A DNA stretch of 63,106 nt from an uncultured Clostridia bacterium (GTDB lineage Bacteria > Bacillota > Clostridia > Lachnospirales > Lachnospiraceae). Position 1 is the first letter of the stretch; the number at the start of each line of letters is the position of its first letter. The DNA lies in assembly GCA_945915235.1 (NCBI GenBank), contig CAMEEX010000003.1:1-63106 (forward strand). Reading direction: 5' to 3'. This document shows, piece after piece, positions 24,184 through 34,312 of this stretch. The notes below the pieces were generated by a model that did no database searches, was not told the DNA's origin, and saw only the letters and a list, made by a program, of their open reading frames with translations. A program made the position numbers and the translations under genes.

Positions 24184-25962
24184 ATGGAAGAAGTATTGAG
24201 CGAATTATATGGAGTGTGGTTCCTTATCGGCGCTGCACTGGTATTCTGGATGCAGGCAGGTTTCGCGATGGTCGAGACGGGCTTCACCAGAGCAAAGAAT
24301 GCGGGAAACATTCTTATGAAGAACCTTATGGATTTCTGTATAGGAACAGTTGTATTTATTATCATTGGTTTCAGCCTTCTCTTAGGTGAGGATATGGTTG
24401 GTCTTATCGGAAAGCCAGGCTTTGATATTTTCACATCGTATGAGAATTTTGACTGGTCCAACTTCGTGTTCAACCTTGTGTTCTGTGCTACGACGGCAAC
24501 CATCGTCTCGGGCGCGATGGCAGAGAGAACGAAGTTCCTCTCATACTGCATCTATTCGGCAGTTATCTCAGCTCTCATCTATCCTATTGAAGCACACTGG
24601 GTATGGGGCGGCGGCTGGCTCTCACAGCTCGGCTTCCACGATTTCGCAGGTTCGACCTGTATTCACATGGTAGGTGGTACCGCAGCGATAATCGGTGCAA
24701 AAATTCTCGGGCCTCGTATTGGTAAGTTCACCAAGAATGAGAAGGGCGAGATAGTCAAGGTCAACGCCTTTCCGGGACATAATCTTCCAATCGGTGCGCT
24801 CGGTGTATTTATTCTCTGGCTCGGCTGGTACGGCTTTAACGGTGCCGCAGCCACATCGGTTGCAGAGCTCGGTTCAATCTTCGTGACAACGACTATTGCT
24901 CCGGCGATTGCGACAGTTGTATGTATGATTTTTACATGGGTTAAGTACGGTAAGCCTGATGTTTCAATGTGTCTTAACGCTTCACTTGCAGGTCTTGTTG
25001 CCATCACGGCGGGGTGTGATGTAACGGACGCACTCGGAGCAATCATAATCGGAGCCGTGTCAGGTGTGCTCGTGGTGTTTGGTGTATGGCTTCTCGATTA
25101 CAAGTTACATATTGATGACCCGGTAGGTGCCGTGGCAGTTCACTTCTTAAACGGTATCTGGGGAACTATAGCAGTCGGACTCTTTGCGACTGATACAGCT
25201 CCGGCATTTGCAAGAGGCTTTGGCGACGGCGTGAACTTCGGTGCCAACCAGATTGCCGGAAAGGGTCTTTTCTACGGAGGCGGCTTCGGACAGCTTGGAC
25301 TCCAGTTACTCGGAATGGTTGCAATTCTGGTATTTGCAGGTGTGACACTTACGATTACCTTCCTTATTATAAAGTCAACCATCGGACTTCGTGTTACCGA
25401 GGAGGAGGAAATTCTCGGACTCGACGCAACAGAGCATGGCCTTCCATCAGCTTATGCAGGCTTCAGCCTTATGGATATCTCCAACACTATGACGATGGAA
25501 GCAAACGAGAACACAGACCTCGGCGTGAGCGATTACGACAAAGCTTCCGATACACAGAAGGCGGCTGCGGTCAAGGTTGTGGCTCCGTCTGCGGCAATAC
25601 CGGATACGGGAATTTACAAGGTATCCATTATTACCAAGCTTGCAAGCTTCGAGAAGCTTAAGAAGGCGCTCAATGATCTTGGTGTTACAGGTATGACGAT
25701 GACGCAGGTTATGGGCTGCGGTATCCAGAAGGGTGCCGGCGAGATGTACCGTGGAGCTGAGATTGATGCGACACTTCTTCCTAAGGTCAAGATTGAGGTC
25801 GTTGTGAGCAAGATTCCGGTTGCTTCGGTTATCGAGACAACCAAGAAGGCACTCTACACAGGTCATATCGGAGACGGTAAGATTTTCGTATACAATGTCG
25901 ACCAGGTTGTCAAGGTTCGTACAGGTGAAGAGGGCTTTGCAGCACTTCAGGACGTTGAGTAA
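24184..25962 (+). CDS. amt: Ammonium transporter (Amt) fused to a PII signalling domain
   Basis: This is a 592-aa fusion. Residues about 1-430 are an Amt channel with 11 helices: FWMQAGFAMVETGF, the first pore His in IEAHWVWGGG and the second in AVHFLNGIWG. After a linker, residues about 477-585 are a PII (GlnB/GlnK) domain: KVSIITKL, a T-loop with IQKGAGEMYRGAEI, then LPKVKIEVVV and TGHIGDGKIFV with a basic RTGEEG. The T-loop keeps the Gln and Lys for ATP and 2-oxoglutarate binding. It has Ile (527) where E. coli GlnB has the uridylylated Tyr51. PII normally plugs Amt when nitrogen is plentiful. Here the regulator is tethered. The start at 24184 follows GGAGGAAG. Confidence 0.93.
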   Translation: MEEVLSELYGVWFLIGAALVFWMQAGFAMVETGFTRAKNAGNILMKNLMDFCIGTVVFIIIGFSLLLGEDMVGLIGKPGFDIFTSYENFDWSNFVFNLVFCATTATIVSGAMAERTKFLSYCIYSAVISALIYPIEAHWVWGGGWLSQLGFHDFAGSTCIHMVGGTAAIIGAKILGPRIGKFTKNEKGEIVKVNAFPGHNLPIGALGVFILWLGWYGFNGAAATSVAELGSIFVTTTIAPAIATVVCMIFTWVKYGKPDVSMCLNASLAGLVAITAGCDVTDALGAIIIGAVSGVLVVFGVWLLDYKLHIDDPVGAVAVHFLNGIWGTIAVGLFATDTAPAFARGFGDGVNFGANQIAGKGLFYGGGFGQLGLQLLGMVAILVFAGVTLTITFLIIKSTIGLRVTEEEEILGLDATEHGLPSAYAGFSLMDISNTMTMEANENTDLGVSDYDKASDTQKAAAVKVVAPSAAIPDTGIYKVSIITKLASFEKLKKALNDLGVTGMTMTQVMGCGIQKGAGEMYRGAEIDATLLPKVKIEVVVSKIPVASVIETTKKALYTGHIGDGKIFVYNVDQVVKVRTGEEGFAALQDVE

Positions 25963-26029
25963 AGCTTTATAAACCGTTTATACGGTTTGACAATATATTA
26001 CCTCCTTTAAAGATAAGTGATAAAAAAAT

Positions 26030-26061
26030 GAGACCGTGGCGAAAGCTGCGGTCTCATTTTT
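26030..26061. terminator. Bidirectional terminator of amt-PII and the 188-aa gene
   Basis: GAGACCG and CGGTCTC form the stem base with a GCGAAAGC tip. T6 follows on the plus strand and T7 on the minus strand. Confidence 0.88.
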
Positions 26062-26128
26062 TGCATAATAGGATTAGTTGGTCAAAACATGCCAATTTAG
26101 TCCGTGAGTGTATAAATATATATCAAAG

Positions 26129-26695
26129 CTATTTTGTTTTCTTATAAACCTTAGGAAAAGCCTGGTAGAGCTTGATGCTGTAATATATACAGAACATGAA
26201 GGTAAGCACCACAGTTATGCTCGGGATAGGCTGTCTGAAGGTTACGGCGCATATAAAGTGGAGCATTACCAGAACGCCCATGAAAATCCATGGTGTGTTA
26301 AGACCGAGCTTCACAAAATTAATCTTCGCCTTCTTCGCGTCGAGAAGAACTCCCTCGGTAAAATAGTGTGTGACGTAAATGAAGTAGATTGTCGCAATAC
26401 CCATCGCGATGAGTCTTACGATGGTCGAGGTGGACGTGGTGAAAAGTCCGGTTTCAGGCACGAACATTGCAAGCTTCATTATAACATACGCAACAGTCAG
26501 CTTCTTTAACGACTTGTAGGCGAGCTTGAAATGGTTGTTCTCGTCATGTATAAATGGCTTTATTCCAAGAAAAAGCAGTGCGATGGATATAAAACCGAGG
26601 ATCGGGATAAGATAATCGAGAATATAAAGCAGGAAAGCGGCGATGACATATTTTATCGCGAGCTCCCTGTCAGGGTGTAAATATTTGTCTGCCAT
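26129..26695 (-). CDS. Hypothetical membrane protein (five or six helices)
   Basis: This 188-aa protein is not recognised. Hydrophobic segments lie at about 14-46, 70-84, 92-112, 138-152 and 158-175. No conserved catalytic motif is seen. It is single on its strand, ending at the terminator shared with amt-PII, and is divergent from the peptide transporter operon. Confidence 0.7.
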   Translation of the reverse strand: MADKYLHPDRELAIKYVIAAFLLYILDYLIPILGFISIALLFLGIKPFIHDENNHFKLAYKSLKKLTVAYVIMKLAMFVPETGLFTTSTSTIVRLIAMGIATIYFIYVTHYFTEGVLLDAKKAKINFVKLGLNTPWIFMGVLVMLHFICAVTFRQPIPSITVVLTFMFCIYYSIKLYQAFPKVYKKTK

Positions 26696-26815
26696 GGGGC
26701 GGGTCCTCTCTTTCTGCGGCTATATTTAAGTTTTGCAGGGCAAATAATATAGCAGTCTTTTAGCAGTATAGCACATATCAGCTTAAATGTATAATTAAAA
26801 AAACATTAAAAACTA

Positions 26816-26844
26816 TTGCATTAATGCGGTATATTGTATACAAT
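26816..26844 (+). promoter_or_regulatory. Promoter of the peptide transporter operon
   Basis: TTGCAT (26816-26821), 17 nt, TACAAT (26839-26844) lie 42 bp before the oppA-like start. Confidence 0.6.
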
Positions 26845-26886
26845 GAAAAAACAATAAAATAATATTATTCAGAAGGAGAATATCAC

Positions 26887-28425
26887 ATGAAGAACTTTTT
26901 TAAGAGACTTAGTCTCGGCTGTGTGGTAGTAATGGTACTTTCTGTTGCACTGACAGGTTGTGCGGGCGGCAAGAAGGGAGAAAATCCTTCGGATAGTGTT
27001 TCCGAGACTACCGGAACAGCAGTGTCCGGTGGCGAGGTTGTTGTAGGAATACAGCAGGATATCGATAGTCTTGACCCACATTTAGCAACAGCGGCAGGAA
27101 CGAAAGAGGTATTGTTTAACATTTTCGAGGGACTTGTTGTCTCGGACGAGAATGGAAACGTGACACCTGCGGTAGCAAAGGATTATACCATATCTGACGA
27201 CGGACTTACCTATACCTTCAAGCTGAGGGATGGAATTAAGTTCTCTGATGGTACACCTGTAACTGCCGAAGATGTAAAATATTCTATTGAAAGATGCTCG
27301 GGGCTTCTCGATGGGACGCCACTTGTAAAGGCACTTTCTATTGTTTCAGGCGTAGAAATTGTGGACCAGTCAACTATCAATATCGTACTCTCGGAGGCTA
27401 ATTCGGAGATTATCTACTACCTTACGGCAGAAATTATTCCGGCGTCCTCAAGCGAAACAGGCGACATTATAGGAACTGGTCCTTTTAAGTTGGACTCATA
27501 CGTTCCACAGGAGGGAGTTGTGCTCTCAAGGAACGAGTATTACTGGCAGGACGGACTCCCATACCTTGACAATGTTACATTTAAGATTGTCGCAAGTGCG
27601 GAGTCAGCCATGATGGAGCTTCAGGCGGGCAGCATTGACATCTATCCGTATCTCACGGACGATCAGGCAAATGAGCTTGCAGCTAACTTTAATATAGGAA
27701 GCAACGGCTCCAATGTCGTTCAGGGACTCTATCTCAACAACGCGGTCGCACCTTTTGACGATGTGCGCGTGAGACAGGCATTGTCCTATGCTATTGACAG
27801 AGATGCCATCAACGATTTTATTTTTGGCGGACGCGGCACTGTTATAGGCACGAGCATGGTTCCGGGCTACGAGTGCTATGTCGACACGGGCTATGAGCAT
27901 GACGTGGCTAAGGCGAAGGAGCTCCTTGCAGATGCAGGATATCCGGACGGCTTCAAGATGGAGATTACCGTTCCGTCTAACTACCAGATGCACGTTGACA
28001 CGGCACAGGTAATTGTTGAGCAGTTAAAGGAAGCCGGAATTACGGCAACGATCAAGAAGGTTGACTGGTCAACCTGGCTTGACGATGTTTACAAGGGAAG
28101 AAACTTTGAGACCACGGTCTGCGGTATAGCGGGCTCACTCACACCGAGCTATCTTCTCGTGAGATACCAGTCGACAGCAAAGAACAATTTTGTCGGCTAC
28201 AGCAATGAGAATTTTGACACTTTATATACGAAGATTTCCACATCGCTTGACAGCACGGAGATTACTGAGGGCTACAGACAGCTTCAAATAATGCTTCACG
28301 ATGATGCGGCATCGGTCTACACGGTTGTGCCTCCTGTGCTTATTGCGATGAACAAAAAGCTGGCAGGCTACAAATTCTATCCTATCTATGTGCAGGATAT
28401 GAAGTCTGTCTACTGGACGGAGTAA
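26887..28425 (+). CDS. oppA: Oligopeptide/dipeptide ABC transporter, solute-binding lipoprotein
   Basis: This is a family 5 (OppA/DppA) binding protein, 512 aa. A lipoprotein signal ends in LTGC (Cys25). The family signature region (FSDGTPVTAEDVKYSIERC) and the closing PIYVQDMKSVYW are present. It captures peptides, or possibly nickel or another solute, at the cell surface and delivers them to the permeases encoded next. Five genes follow one another with 0-10 bp gaps or overlaps, so this is one operon. The substrate cannot be read from sequence. AGAAGGAG precedes the ATG. Confidence 0.93.
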   Translation: MKNFFKRLSLGCVVVMVLSVALTGCAGGKKGENPSDSVSETTGTAVSGGEVVVGIQQDIDSLDPHLATAAGTKEVLFNIFEGLVVSDENGNVTPAVAKDYTISDDGLTYTFKLRDGIKFSDGTPVTAEDVKYSIERCSGLLDGTPLVKALSIVSGVEIVDQSTINIVLSEANSEIIYYLTAEIIPASSSETGDIIGTGPFKLDSYVPQEGVVLSRNEYYWQDGLPYLDNVTFKIVASAESAMMELQAGSIDIYPYLTDDQANELAANFNIGSNGSNVVQGLYLNNAVAPFDDVRVRQALSYAIDRDAINDFIFGGRGTVIGTSMVPGYECYVDTGYEHDVAKAKELLADAGYPDGFKMEITVPSNYQMHVDTAQVIVEQLKEAGITATIKKVDWSTWLDDVYKGRNFETTVCGIAGSLTPSYLLVRYQSTAKNNFVGYSNENFDTLYTKISTSLDSTEITEGYRQLQIMLHDDAASVYTVVPPVLIAMNKKLAGYKFYPIYVQDMKSVYWTE

Positions 28426-28434
28426 ATACAGAAC

Positions 28435-29394
28435 ATGAAATATATTATTAAGAAGCTTTTGACCTTAATACTGACCCTGTTTTTCATATCGGTGCTGGTG
28501 TTCCTGATTTTTCAGGTTATACCTGGCGACCCTGCGCTGTCCATTCTCGGAACAGAGGCGACGGACGAGCAGGTCGAGGCGCTCAGAGAGCAGCTTGGGC
28601 TCAATGACCCTATGCCTAAGCGGTATTTTAACTGGCTTACGGGTGTGCTGACCGGAGATTTGGGGAAGAGCTACCGGTATCAGGAGAGCCTTAACGAGCA
28701 GATGGCGGTGAGCAGGCTTATAGCCGGCAAGCTTCCCGTCACGCTCACGCTGGCAGGGCTGTCGCTGCTTCTTATTATAATATTTTCAATTCCGATAGGG
28801 ATACTGTGGGGTGGCACGAAGAGCCGTGCCCTCGACGGCGTGCTCAATGTGCTGTCACAGTTTACGATGAGCGTGCCGTCCTTCTTCCTCGGAATAATCA
28901 TCATATATGTGTTCGGGCTGATTATGAGATGGTTCACTCCGGGCGGATATGTAAGCTACAGGGAAGATTTTTGGGGATACATAAGATATATGCTTTTCCC
29001 GGCGATAACGGTTGCGGTTCCAAAGGTTGCGATGACTGCGAAGTTCTTACGCAACTCCATCATAACCCAGCTTAAGTCGGACTACGTCAGAACGGCGTAC
29101 AGCAAGGGCGCGAGAAGATTCAGGGTGCTTTTTGTGCATGTCTTAAAGAATGCCATGATACCTGTTGTGACCTTCATCGGCATCATTGCCGCGGAGATTG
29201 CGGCGGGAAGCATCGTTGTGGAGCAGGTTTTCGGTCTGCCGGGTATCGGAAGGCTTCTAGTGTCGTCCATATCGACGAGGGACTATCCTGTCGTGCAGGC
29301 ACTCATGCTGTACATTGTCTCTGCAGTGGTTATTGTGTACTTTGTTGTGGATATTCTGTACAGGTATATTGACCCAAGGGTGGAAGAGCAGTGA
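28435..29394 (+). CDS. oppB: Peptide ABC transporter permease, DppB/OppB type
   Basis: This 319-aa protein has about six membrane helices. It carries the family start (IIKKLLTLILTLFFISVLVFLIFQVIPGDP) and the EAA-type loop RTAYSKGARRFRVLFVHVLKNA that contacts the ATPase. It begins nine bases after the binding-protein stop and overlaps the next gene by four bases (GTGA). Confidence 0.95.
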   Translation: MKYIIKKLLTLILTLFFISVLVFLIFQVIPGDPALSILGTEATDEQVEALREQLGLNDPMPKRYFNWLTGVLTGDLGKSYRYQESLNEQMAVSRLIAGKLPVTLTLAGLSLLLIIIFSIPIGILWGGTKSRALDGVLNVLSQFTMSVPSFFLGIIIIYVFGLIMRWFTPGGYVSYREDFWGYIRYMLFPAITVAVPKVAMTAKFLRNSIITQLKSDYVRTAYSKGARRFRVLFVHVLKNAMIPVVTFIGIIAAEIAAGSIVVEQVFGLPGIGRLLVSSISTRDYPVVQALMLYIVSAVVIVYFVVDILYRYIDPRVEEQ

Positions 29395-30287
29395 GATTTA
29401 TGAAAAAAGTAAAATCAGAGAGCAGGACAAAAGGACAGATTAGTGACGCAATGAACAAAAAATCGAATAAAAAAGGTTCAAAAAGGACAAATGCATATTT
29501 TATATCCGGTGCGGTCATCACAATCGCATTTGTTGTTTTGATGCTCGTAGGTCTTATACATACACCCTATGACCCTAATGCGATGAGCGGGGCAGAGAAG
29601 TTCTCTTCTCCGTCCCTTTCTCATATTATGGGAACGGACAATTTCGGAAGGGATATCTTCAGCCGTGTCCTGAAGGGGATAAGCATGACGGGACTGGTGG
29701 CTGTCTCAACGGTCGCAATCGGAGGAAGCATAGGAACTATAGTGGGAGCAATAACCGGGTATTACGGCGGAATAGTCGATGAGATAGTTATGAGAATTAA
29801 CGATGCGCTCAACGGCTTTCCGAGTATTCTCATCGCGCTCATAATTGTGAGCATAATAGGACCGGGAAAATACAACGTCATACTGGCACTCGGAATACTT
29901 TTTATTCCGAGCTTTGCTCGTATTGTGAGGAGCGAGTATATAAGCCTCAAGGAGCGCGATTTTGTGAAGAGCGCGAGGCTTATGGGGGCCGGGGACATGA
30001 GAATCATATTCAGGCATATATTTCCCAATGTGCGCTCGACGCTGTTTGTCACAATCACGATAGGCTTTAACAATGCGGTGCTGGCGGAGGCGGGGCTTAG
30101 CTACCTAGGAATAGGAATACAGCCGCCTGACGCGAGCCTTGGCAATATGCTCTCGGACGCGCAGAGCTATCTGTTCACGGCACCGTGGTATGCGATAATG
30201 CCCGGAATGACGATAGTTCTCTTTGTGCTCGGCTTTTCGCTGCTCGCGGAGGGAATACGCATAAAGGATGAGGGAGAAAATGACTGA
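29391..30287 (+). CDS. oppC: Peptide ABC transporter permease, DppC/OppC type
   Basis: This 298-aa protein has an N-terminal basic stretch (about 1-36), the first helix at about 38-58, and the C-type signature FGRDIFSRVLKGISMTGLVA. The EAA loop is FVKSARLMGAGDMRIIFRHIFPN. The GTG at 29391 overlaps the oppB stop. An ATG three codons later (29400) is an equal alternative. It pairs with oppB to form the pore. Confidence 0.94.
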   Translation: MRFMKKVKSESRTKGQISDAMNKKSNKKGSKRTNAYFISGAVITIAFVVLMLVGLIHTPYDPNAMSGAEKFSSPSLSHIMGTDNFGRDIFSRVLKGISMTGLVAVSTVAIGGSIGTIVGAITGYYGGIVDEIVMRINDALNGFPSILIALIIVSIIGPGKYNVILALGILFIPSFARIVRSEYISLKERDFVKSARLMGAGDMRIIFRHIFPNVRSTLFVTITIGFNNAVLAEAGLSYLGIGIQPPDASLGNMLSDAQSYLFTAPWYAIMPGMTIVLFVLGFSLLAEGIRIKDEGEND

Positions 30288-30305
30288 TTGCGAAGGAGGG
30301 ACGGC

Positions 30306-31103
<798 letters not shown>

Positions 31104-31115
31104 ATGGAGATAAAT

Positions 31116-31844
31116 ATGGTAAAAATTCTTGAGGTAAAAAATCTTAATGTGTATTACAAGGCGAAGTCAAAATCCATCTTTGCCCGCCCGGAGAGGAAAC
31201 AGGTGCTCTTTGACGTGAGCTTCGATGTGAATGAGGGCGAGATTTTCGGTATAGTCGGCGAGTCCGGCTGCGGCAAATCCACACTGTCAAAGACGATTTT
31301 GGGCATGAATCCGCTGTATGACGGGAGCATTGTGCATAACTCCGTGAAGCCTCAGATGATTTTTCAGGACCCGTATTCATCGCTCAACCCGGCGTGGACT
31401 ATCGGAAGGATACTCAGCGAGCCCCTGCTTCTCTCGGGAATGAAGGACAAGGCGGAGGTAAAAGCTGCTGTTTACGATATGCTTGGCAGAGTCGGGCTTG
31501 ATGAGTCATACTATGGAAGATATCCCTCACAGCTAAGCGGAGGCCAGCGACAGCGTGTCAGCATTGCGACAGCACTTATTGCAAGACCGAAGCTGGTCAT
31601 AGCAGATGAGCCTTTGTCGGCTCTCGATGTTACCATTCAGGCGCAGATCATGGAGCTGCTTATGGAGCTGAAAAAGGATTTAGGGCTTACCTACATTTTC
31701 ATATCCCATGATATTGATGTGGTGTATCAGCTCTGCGACAGAATTATGGTGATGAAGGACGGCAGGGTTGTCGAGATCGGGGAGACCATCGAGCTGTTTG
31801 AAAACCCCGAGAATGCATACACGAGGCAGCTCATAGATGCATGA
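31116..31844 (+). CDS. oppF: Peptide ABC transporter ATPase, OppF/DppF type
   Basis: This 242-aa protein from the ATG at 31116 (SD GGAG, six bases away) has Walker A GESGCGKS, Q-loop IFQDPYSSLNP, signature LSGGQRQR, Walker B LVIADEPLSALD and H-loop ISHDI. The C-terminal extension found in longer OppF proteins is missing, matching its OppD partner. The gene ends the operon. No clear terminator is seen before the tRNA-Gln promoter about 90 bp downstream. Confidence 0.94.
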   Translation: MVKILEVKNLNVYYKAKSKSIFARPERKQVLFDVSFDVNEGEIFGIVGESGCGKSTLSKTILGMNPLYDGSIVHNSVKPQMIFQDPYSSLNPAWTIGRILSEPLLLSGMKDKAEVKAAVYDMLGRVGLDESYYGRYPSQLSGGQRQRVSIATALIARPKLVIADEPLSALDVTIQAQIMELLMELKKDLGLTYIFISHDIDVVYQLCDRIMVMKDGRVVEIGETIELFENPENAYTRQLIDA

Positions 31845-31933
31845 CAACCGCATAAAATGATATTGTCTGAAATTGTCAAATAATATACAAAAAATATTCT
31901 TTAAAAAAAATTAAAAAAATTTCAAAAAAGTAC

Positions 31934-31962
31934 TTGCAATTTTTAGAAACATGATATATAAT
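31934..31962 (+). promoter_or_regulatory. Promoter of tRNA-Gln
   Basis: TTGCAA (31934-31939), 17 nt, TATAAT (31957-31962). A leader of about 90 nt precedes the mature tRNA and includes an inverted pair ACATTC...GAATGT. Confidence 0.75.
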
Positions 31963-32056
31963 CAATATCGTTGTAGCGGAGAACACAAAACATTCGAAAG
32001 ACAAGAGCTTGAGAGTGAATGTCCGACAGGGCATGAGTGTTCAACTGAGTACACAT

Positions 32057-32128
32057 TGGGCTATAGCCAAATGGTAAGGCACTGGACTCTGACTCCAGCA
32101 TTTCCAGGTTCGAGCCCTGGTAGCCCAG
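32057..32128 (+). tRNA. tRNA-Gln (anticodon CTG)
   Basis: A full cloverleaf is visible. The acceptor stem TGGGCTA pairs with TAGCCCA, the D arm with GCC/GGC, the anticodon arm CTGGA/TCCAG with loop CTCTGAC (anticodon CTG), and the T arm CCAGG/CCTGG with TTCGAGC. CCA is not encoded. A terminator follows. Confidence 0.95.
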
Positions 32129-32131
32129 TCG

Positions 32132-32158
32132 AAGGCATCACGTCAGCGTGATGCCTTT
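32132..32158 (+). terminator. Terminator behind tRNA-Gln
   Basis: AAGGCATCACG and CGTGATGCCTT form an 11-bp stem with loop TCAG, followed by TATT. Confidence 0.75.
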
Positions 32159-32245
32159 ATTGCTATAAGGCATCTGTGAGGCATGGCACATTGACATTCA
32201 TCGCAGATAAGTTAATTCCTTTTGTGGGAATTTTCATAATAGTAT

Positions 32246-32333
32246 GGAAACGTATCGAAGTGGCCATAACGAGCTTGACTCGAAATCAAGTTGTCGGGCA
32301 ACCGGCACGCGGGTTCGAATCCCGCCGTTTCCG
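32246..32333 (+). tRNA. tRNA-Ser (anticodon CGA)
   Basis: The acceptor stem GGAAACG pairs with CGTTTCC. The anticodon arm CTTGA/TCAAG has loop CTCGAAA (anticodon CGA). A long variable arm is present, and the T arm is CGGG-type with GGTTCGAATCC. CCA is not encoded. The length of 88 nt fits serine tRNAs. Confidence 0.95.
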
Positions 32334-32431
32334 TTTGCGTCAGGCACATTATGGGAGACTGTAATGTGCTGTTTTCATTTGACAGGATTTTTGGAGGCTG
32401 GTCAAGTGACAGTCATGGAGGGAGGAGATTT

Positions 32432-33151
32432 ATGTACAGCTATGATGCGAGAATAAGATATTCGGAATGTGGAAGTGACAGACAGCTCACTATCCCGGCG
32501 CTTATCAATCTTTTTCAGAACTGTTCTTCGTTTCATTCCGAGGACGTGGGAGTTGGAATAGATTATGTGACGGAGCGCGACGGAGCGTGGTTTATTCTGA
32601 ACTGGCAGATAGATATTGACAGGCTGCCGTCCTTCTGTGATCGGGTTAAGGTGTGCACGGTTCCGTATGAGTTCAAGGGCTTTTTCGGAAACCGTAATTT
32701 CTGGCTCGAGGACGAACAGGGGAATATTCTTGTGAAAGCTGCGACATTGTGGTCGTACATGAACATAAAGACATTGAGGCCTATGAAGCCCGACGCACAG
32801 CAGCTTGAGCACTACAGTCTGGGTGAGAAGCTTGACATGGAATACCTTCCGCGAAAGATAACTCTCCCGGAGGGGCTTAAGCAAGGTGAACCGATAGACG
32901 TAAGACCTGATATGATAGATACCAACAACCATGTAAACAACGGACAGTACATCAACATTGCGATGGCGCTCATGGCTCAGGACGAGCCGGAGAAGGCGGG
33001 GCGTCCCGTTAAGCGCATGCTTGCCGAGTACAAGAAGTCAGCGGTTATGGGGGATACATTCCACCCGTATACGGGGCTTGTGGACGGCAGATATTATGTG
33101 TGCCTTAAAGACGATGCGGACAATATCAATGTGATAGTTGTTTTTGAATAA
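32432..33151 (+). CDS. Acyl-ACP thioesterase
   Basis: This 239-aa protein belongs to the plant FatA/FatB-like bacterial acyl-ACP thioesterases, with two hotdog halves. It releases fatty acids from acyl carrier protein. Motifs include RIRYSECGSDRQLTIPALINLFQNCS at the start, WFILNWQIDIDR, and the catalytic DTNNHVNNGQYINIA segment with Asp, Asn and His. The start at 32432 follows GGGAGGAG. An apparent upstream extension would run through tRNA-Ser and is not real. The next gene, cvfB, begins 28 bp downstream. Confidence 0.9.
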   Translation: MYSYDARIRYSECGSDRQLTIPALINLFQNCSSFHSEDVGVGIDYVTERDGAWFILNWQIDIDRLPSFCDRVKVCTVPYEFKGFFGNRNFWLEDEQGNILVKAATLWSYMNIKTLRPMKPDAQQLEHYSLGEKLDMEYLPRKITLPEGLKQGEPIDVRPDMIDTNNHVNNGQYINIAMALMAQDEPEKAGRPVKRMLAEYKKSAVMGDTFHPYTGLVDGRYYVCLKDDADNINVIVVFE

Positions 33152-33179
33152 AATGACTGATTGACGGAGGGACGATACG

Positions 33180-34007
33180 ATGATTAAAATTGGAGAGATT
33201 CAGGATTTAAAGATAGTAAAGAGAACGGATTTCGGCGTATATCTGGGTGATGAGGCTGAGAAGGTGCTGCTCCCGAGAAAACAGGTGCCTGAGGACGCAC
33301 AGATTGGTGATGACGTCACGGTATTTATATACAGGGACTCACAGGACAGGCTGCTCGCAACGACGAGAACACCGATGCTCGTGCTCGGACAGGTTGCAAG
33401 GCTTGAGGTAAAGGATACAGGCAAGATAGGAGCATTTCTCGATTGGGGACTTGAGAAGGATCTGTTCCTGCCGTTTAAGGAGCAGACCTACAGGGTACGC
33501 CCGGGAGACAGCTGCCTTGTGGCGCTCTATGTGGACAAGAGTAGCAGGCTTTGCGCGACGATGAATGTATATAAATATCTCAAGGGCACGACGCAGTACA
33601 AGCGCGGCGATATGGTCAGTGGAACCGCATACCAGTATATCGAGAAGTTCGGAATGTATGTCGCTGTGGACGATATGTATCAGGGACTTATTCCTAAGAA
33701 GGAGTGCTATGGAGTGCTTAATGTGGGAGACACGTTAAAGGGACTCAGGGTCACGAATGTTACCGCAGACGGAAGGCTTGAGCTTGCCGTGCGCGAAGTC
33801 GGATACTTACAGCGCGACGACGATGCGGCTAAGATACTTGAGACGATAGAGGAGTTCGACGGGGTTCTGCCGTTCAGCGACAAGGCTTCGCCTGAGGTCA
33901 TCAAGCGTGAGCTTGGAATGAGCAAGGCGTCTTTCAAAAGAGCTGTCGGAAAGCTTTTAAAGGAAGGAAAGATTGAGCTTTCGGATACGTCAATCAGACT
34001 TAAATAG
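33180..34007 (+). CDS. cvfB: CvfB/YitL-like S1 RNA-binding protein
   Basis: This 275-aa protein has the CvfB layout: tandem S1-like domains (first at 1-65 with FGVYLGDEAEKVLLPRK, second at about 70-130 with GAFLDWGLEKDLFLPFKEQ, third at about 145-210 with FGMYVAVDDMYQGLIPKKE). A winged-helix C-terminus (about 220-275, GMSKASFKRAVGKLLKEGKI) follows. In Staphylococcus CvfB affects virulence gene expression and binds RNA. Here the role is inferred. A strong terminator follows. Confidence 0.93.
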   Translation: MIKIGEIQDLKIVKRTDFGVYLGDEAEKVLLPRKQVPEDAQIGDDVTVFIYRDSQDRLLATTRTPMLVLGQVARLEVKDTGKIGAFLDWGLEKDLFLPFKEQTYRVRPGDSCLVALYVDKSSRLCATMNVYKYLKGTTQYKRGDMVSGTAYQYIEKFGMYVAVDDMYQGLIPKKECYGVLNVGDTLKGLRVTNVTADGRLELAVREVGYLQRDDDAAKILETIEEFDGVLPFSDKASPEVIKRELGMSKASFKRAVGKLLKEGKIELSDTSIRLK

Positions 34008-34046
34008 CAGAGTGTACTGGACGTGCACTCAGAGATGATGGGTATA

Positions 34047-34089
34047 AAAATGCTGCCGGAGTGATGATGCGTCACTCCGGCAGCATTTT
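34047..34089. terminator. Bidirectional terminator after cvfB
   Basis: TGCTGCCGGAGTGA and TCACTCCGGCAGCA form a stem of about 14 bp flanked by A-runs and T-runs. It also serves the convergent YjfB-like gene. Confidence 0.88.
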
Positions 34090-34135
34090 CAATTAAAGTA
34101 AAAAGTATTGCAAAACCATACAGGGGTACAATAAA

Positions 34136-34312
34136 TTATACCTGTACGTCAATGTTGGCACCGAGATTCGGGTTGACGGACATCTCCATCATTTTCTTCA
34201 TTCCGTCACCGAGAGTTTCAATGGTGTCAAGGTTCTTTGCGAGTACTGCAACACCGACCTGTGAATTTACATCGGCAAGACTCATGCTTGAGGAAAGTGC
34301 TGTTATATCCAT
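34136..34312 (-). CDS. YjfB family putative motility protein
   Basis: This 58-aa protein matches the small YjfB family (MDITALSSSMSLADV...NSQVGVAVLAKNLDT), annotated as putative motility proteins. The start at 34312 is fixed by AAGGAGG. Upstream in-frame codons are not needed. No flagellar genes lie in the window, so its role in this organism is open. It is a single gene. Confidence 0.85.
   Translation of the reverse strand: MDITALSSSMSLADVNSQVGVAVLAKNLDTIETLGDGMKKMMEMSVNPNLGANIDVQV

Noticed and set aside
32291-32431. N-terminal extension of the thioesterase
   Set aside because: It overlaps tRNA-Ser and has no ribosome-binding site. The start at 32432 with GGGAGGAG is much better.
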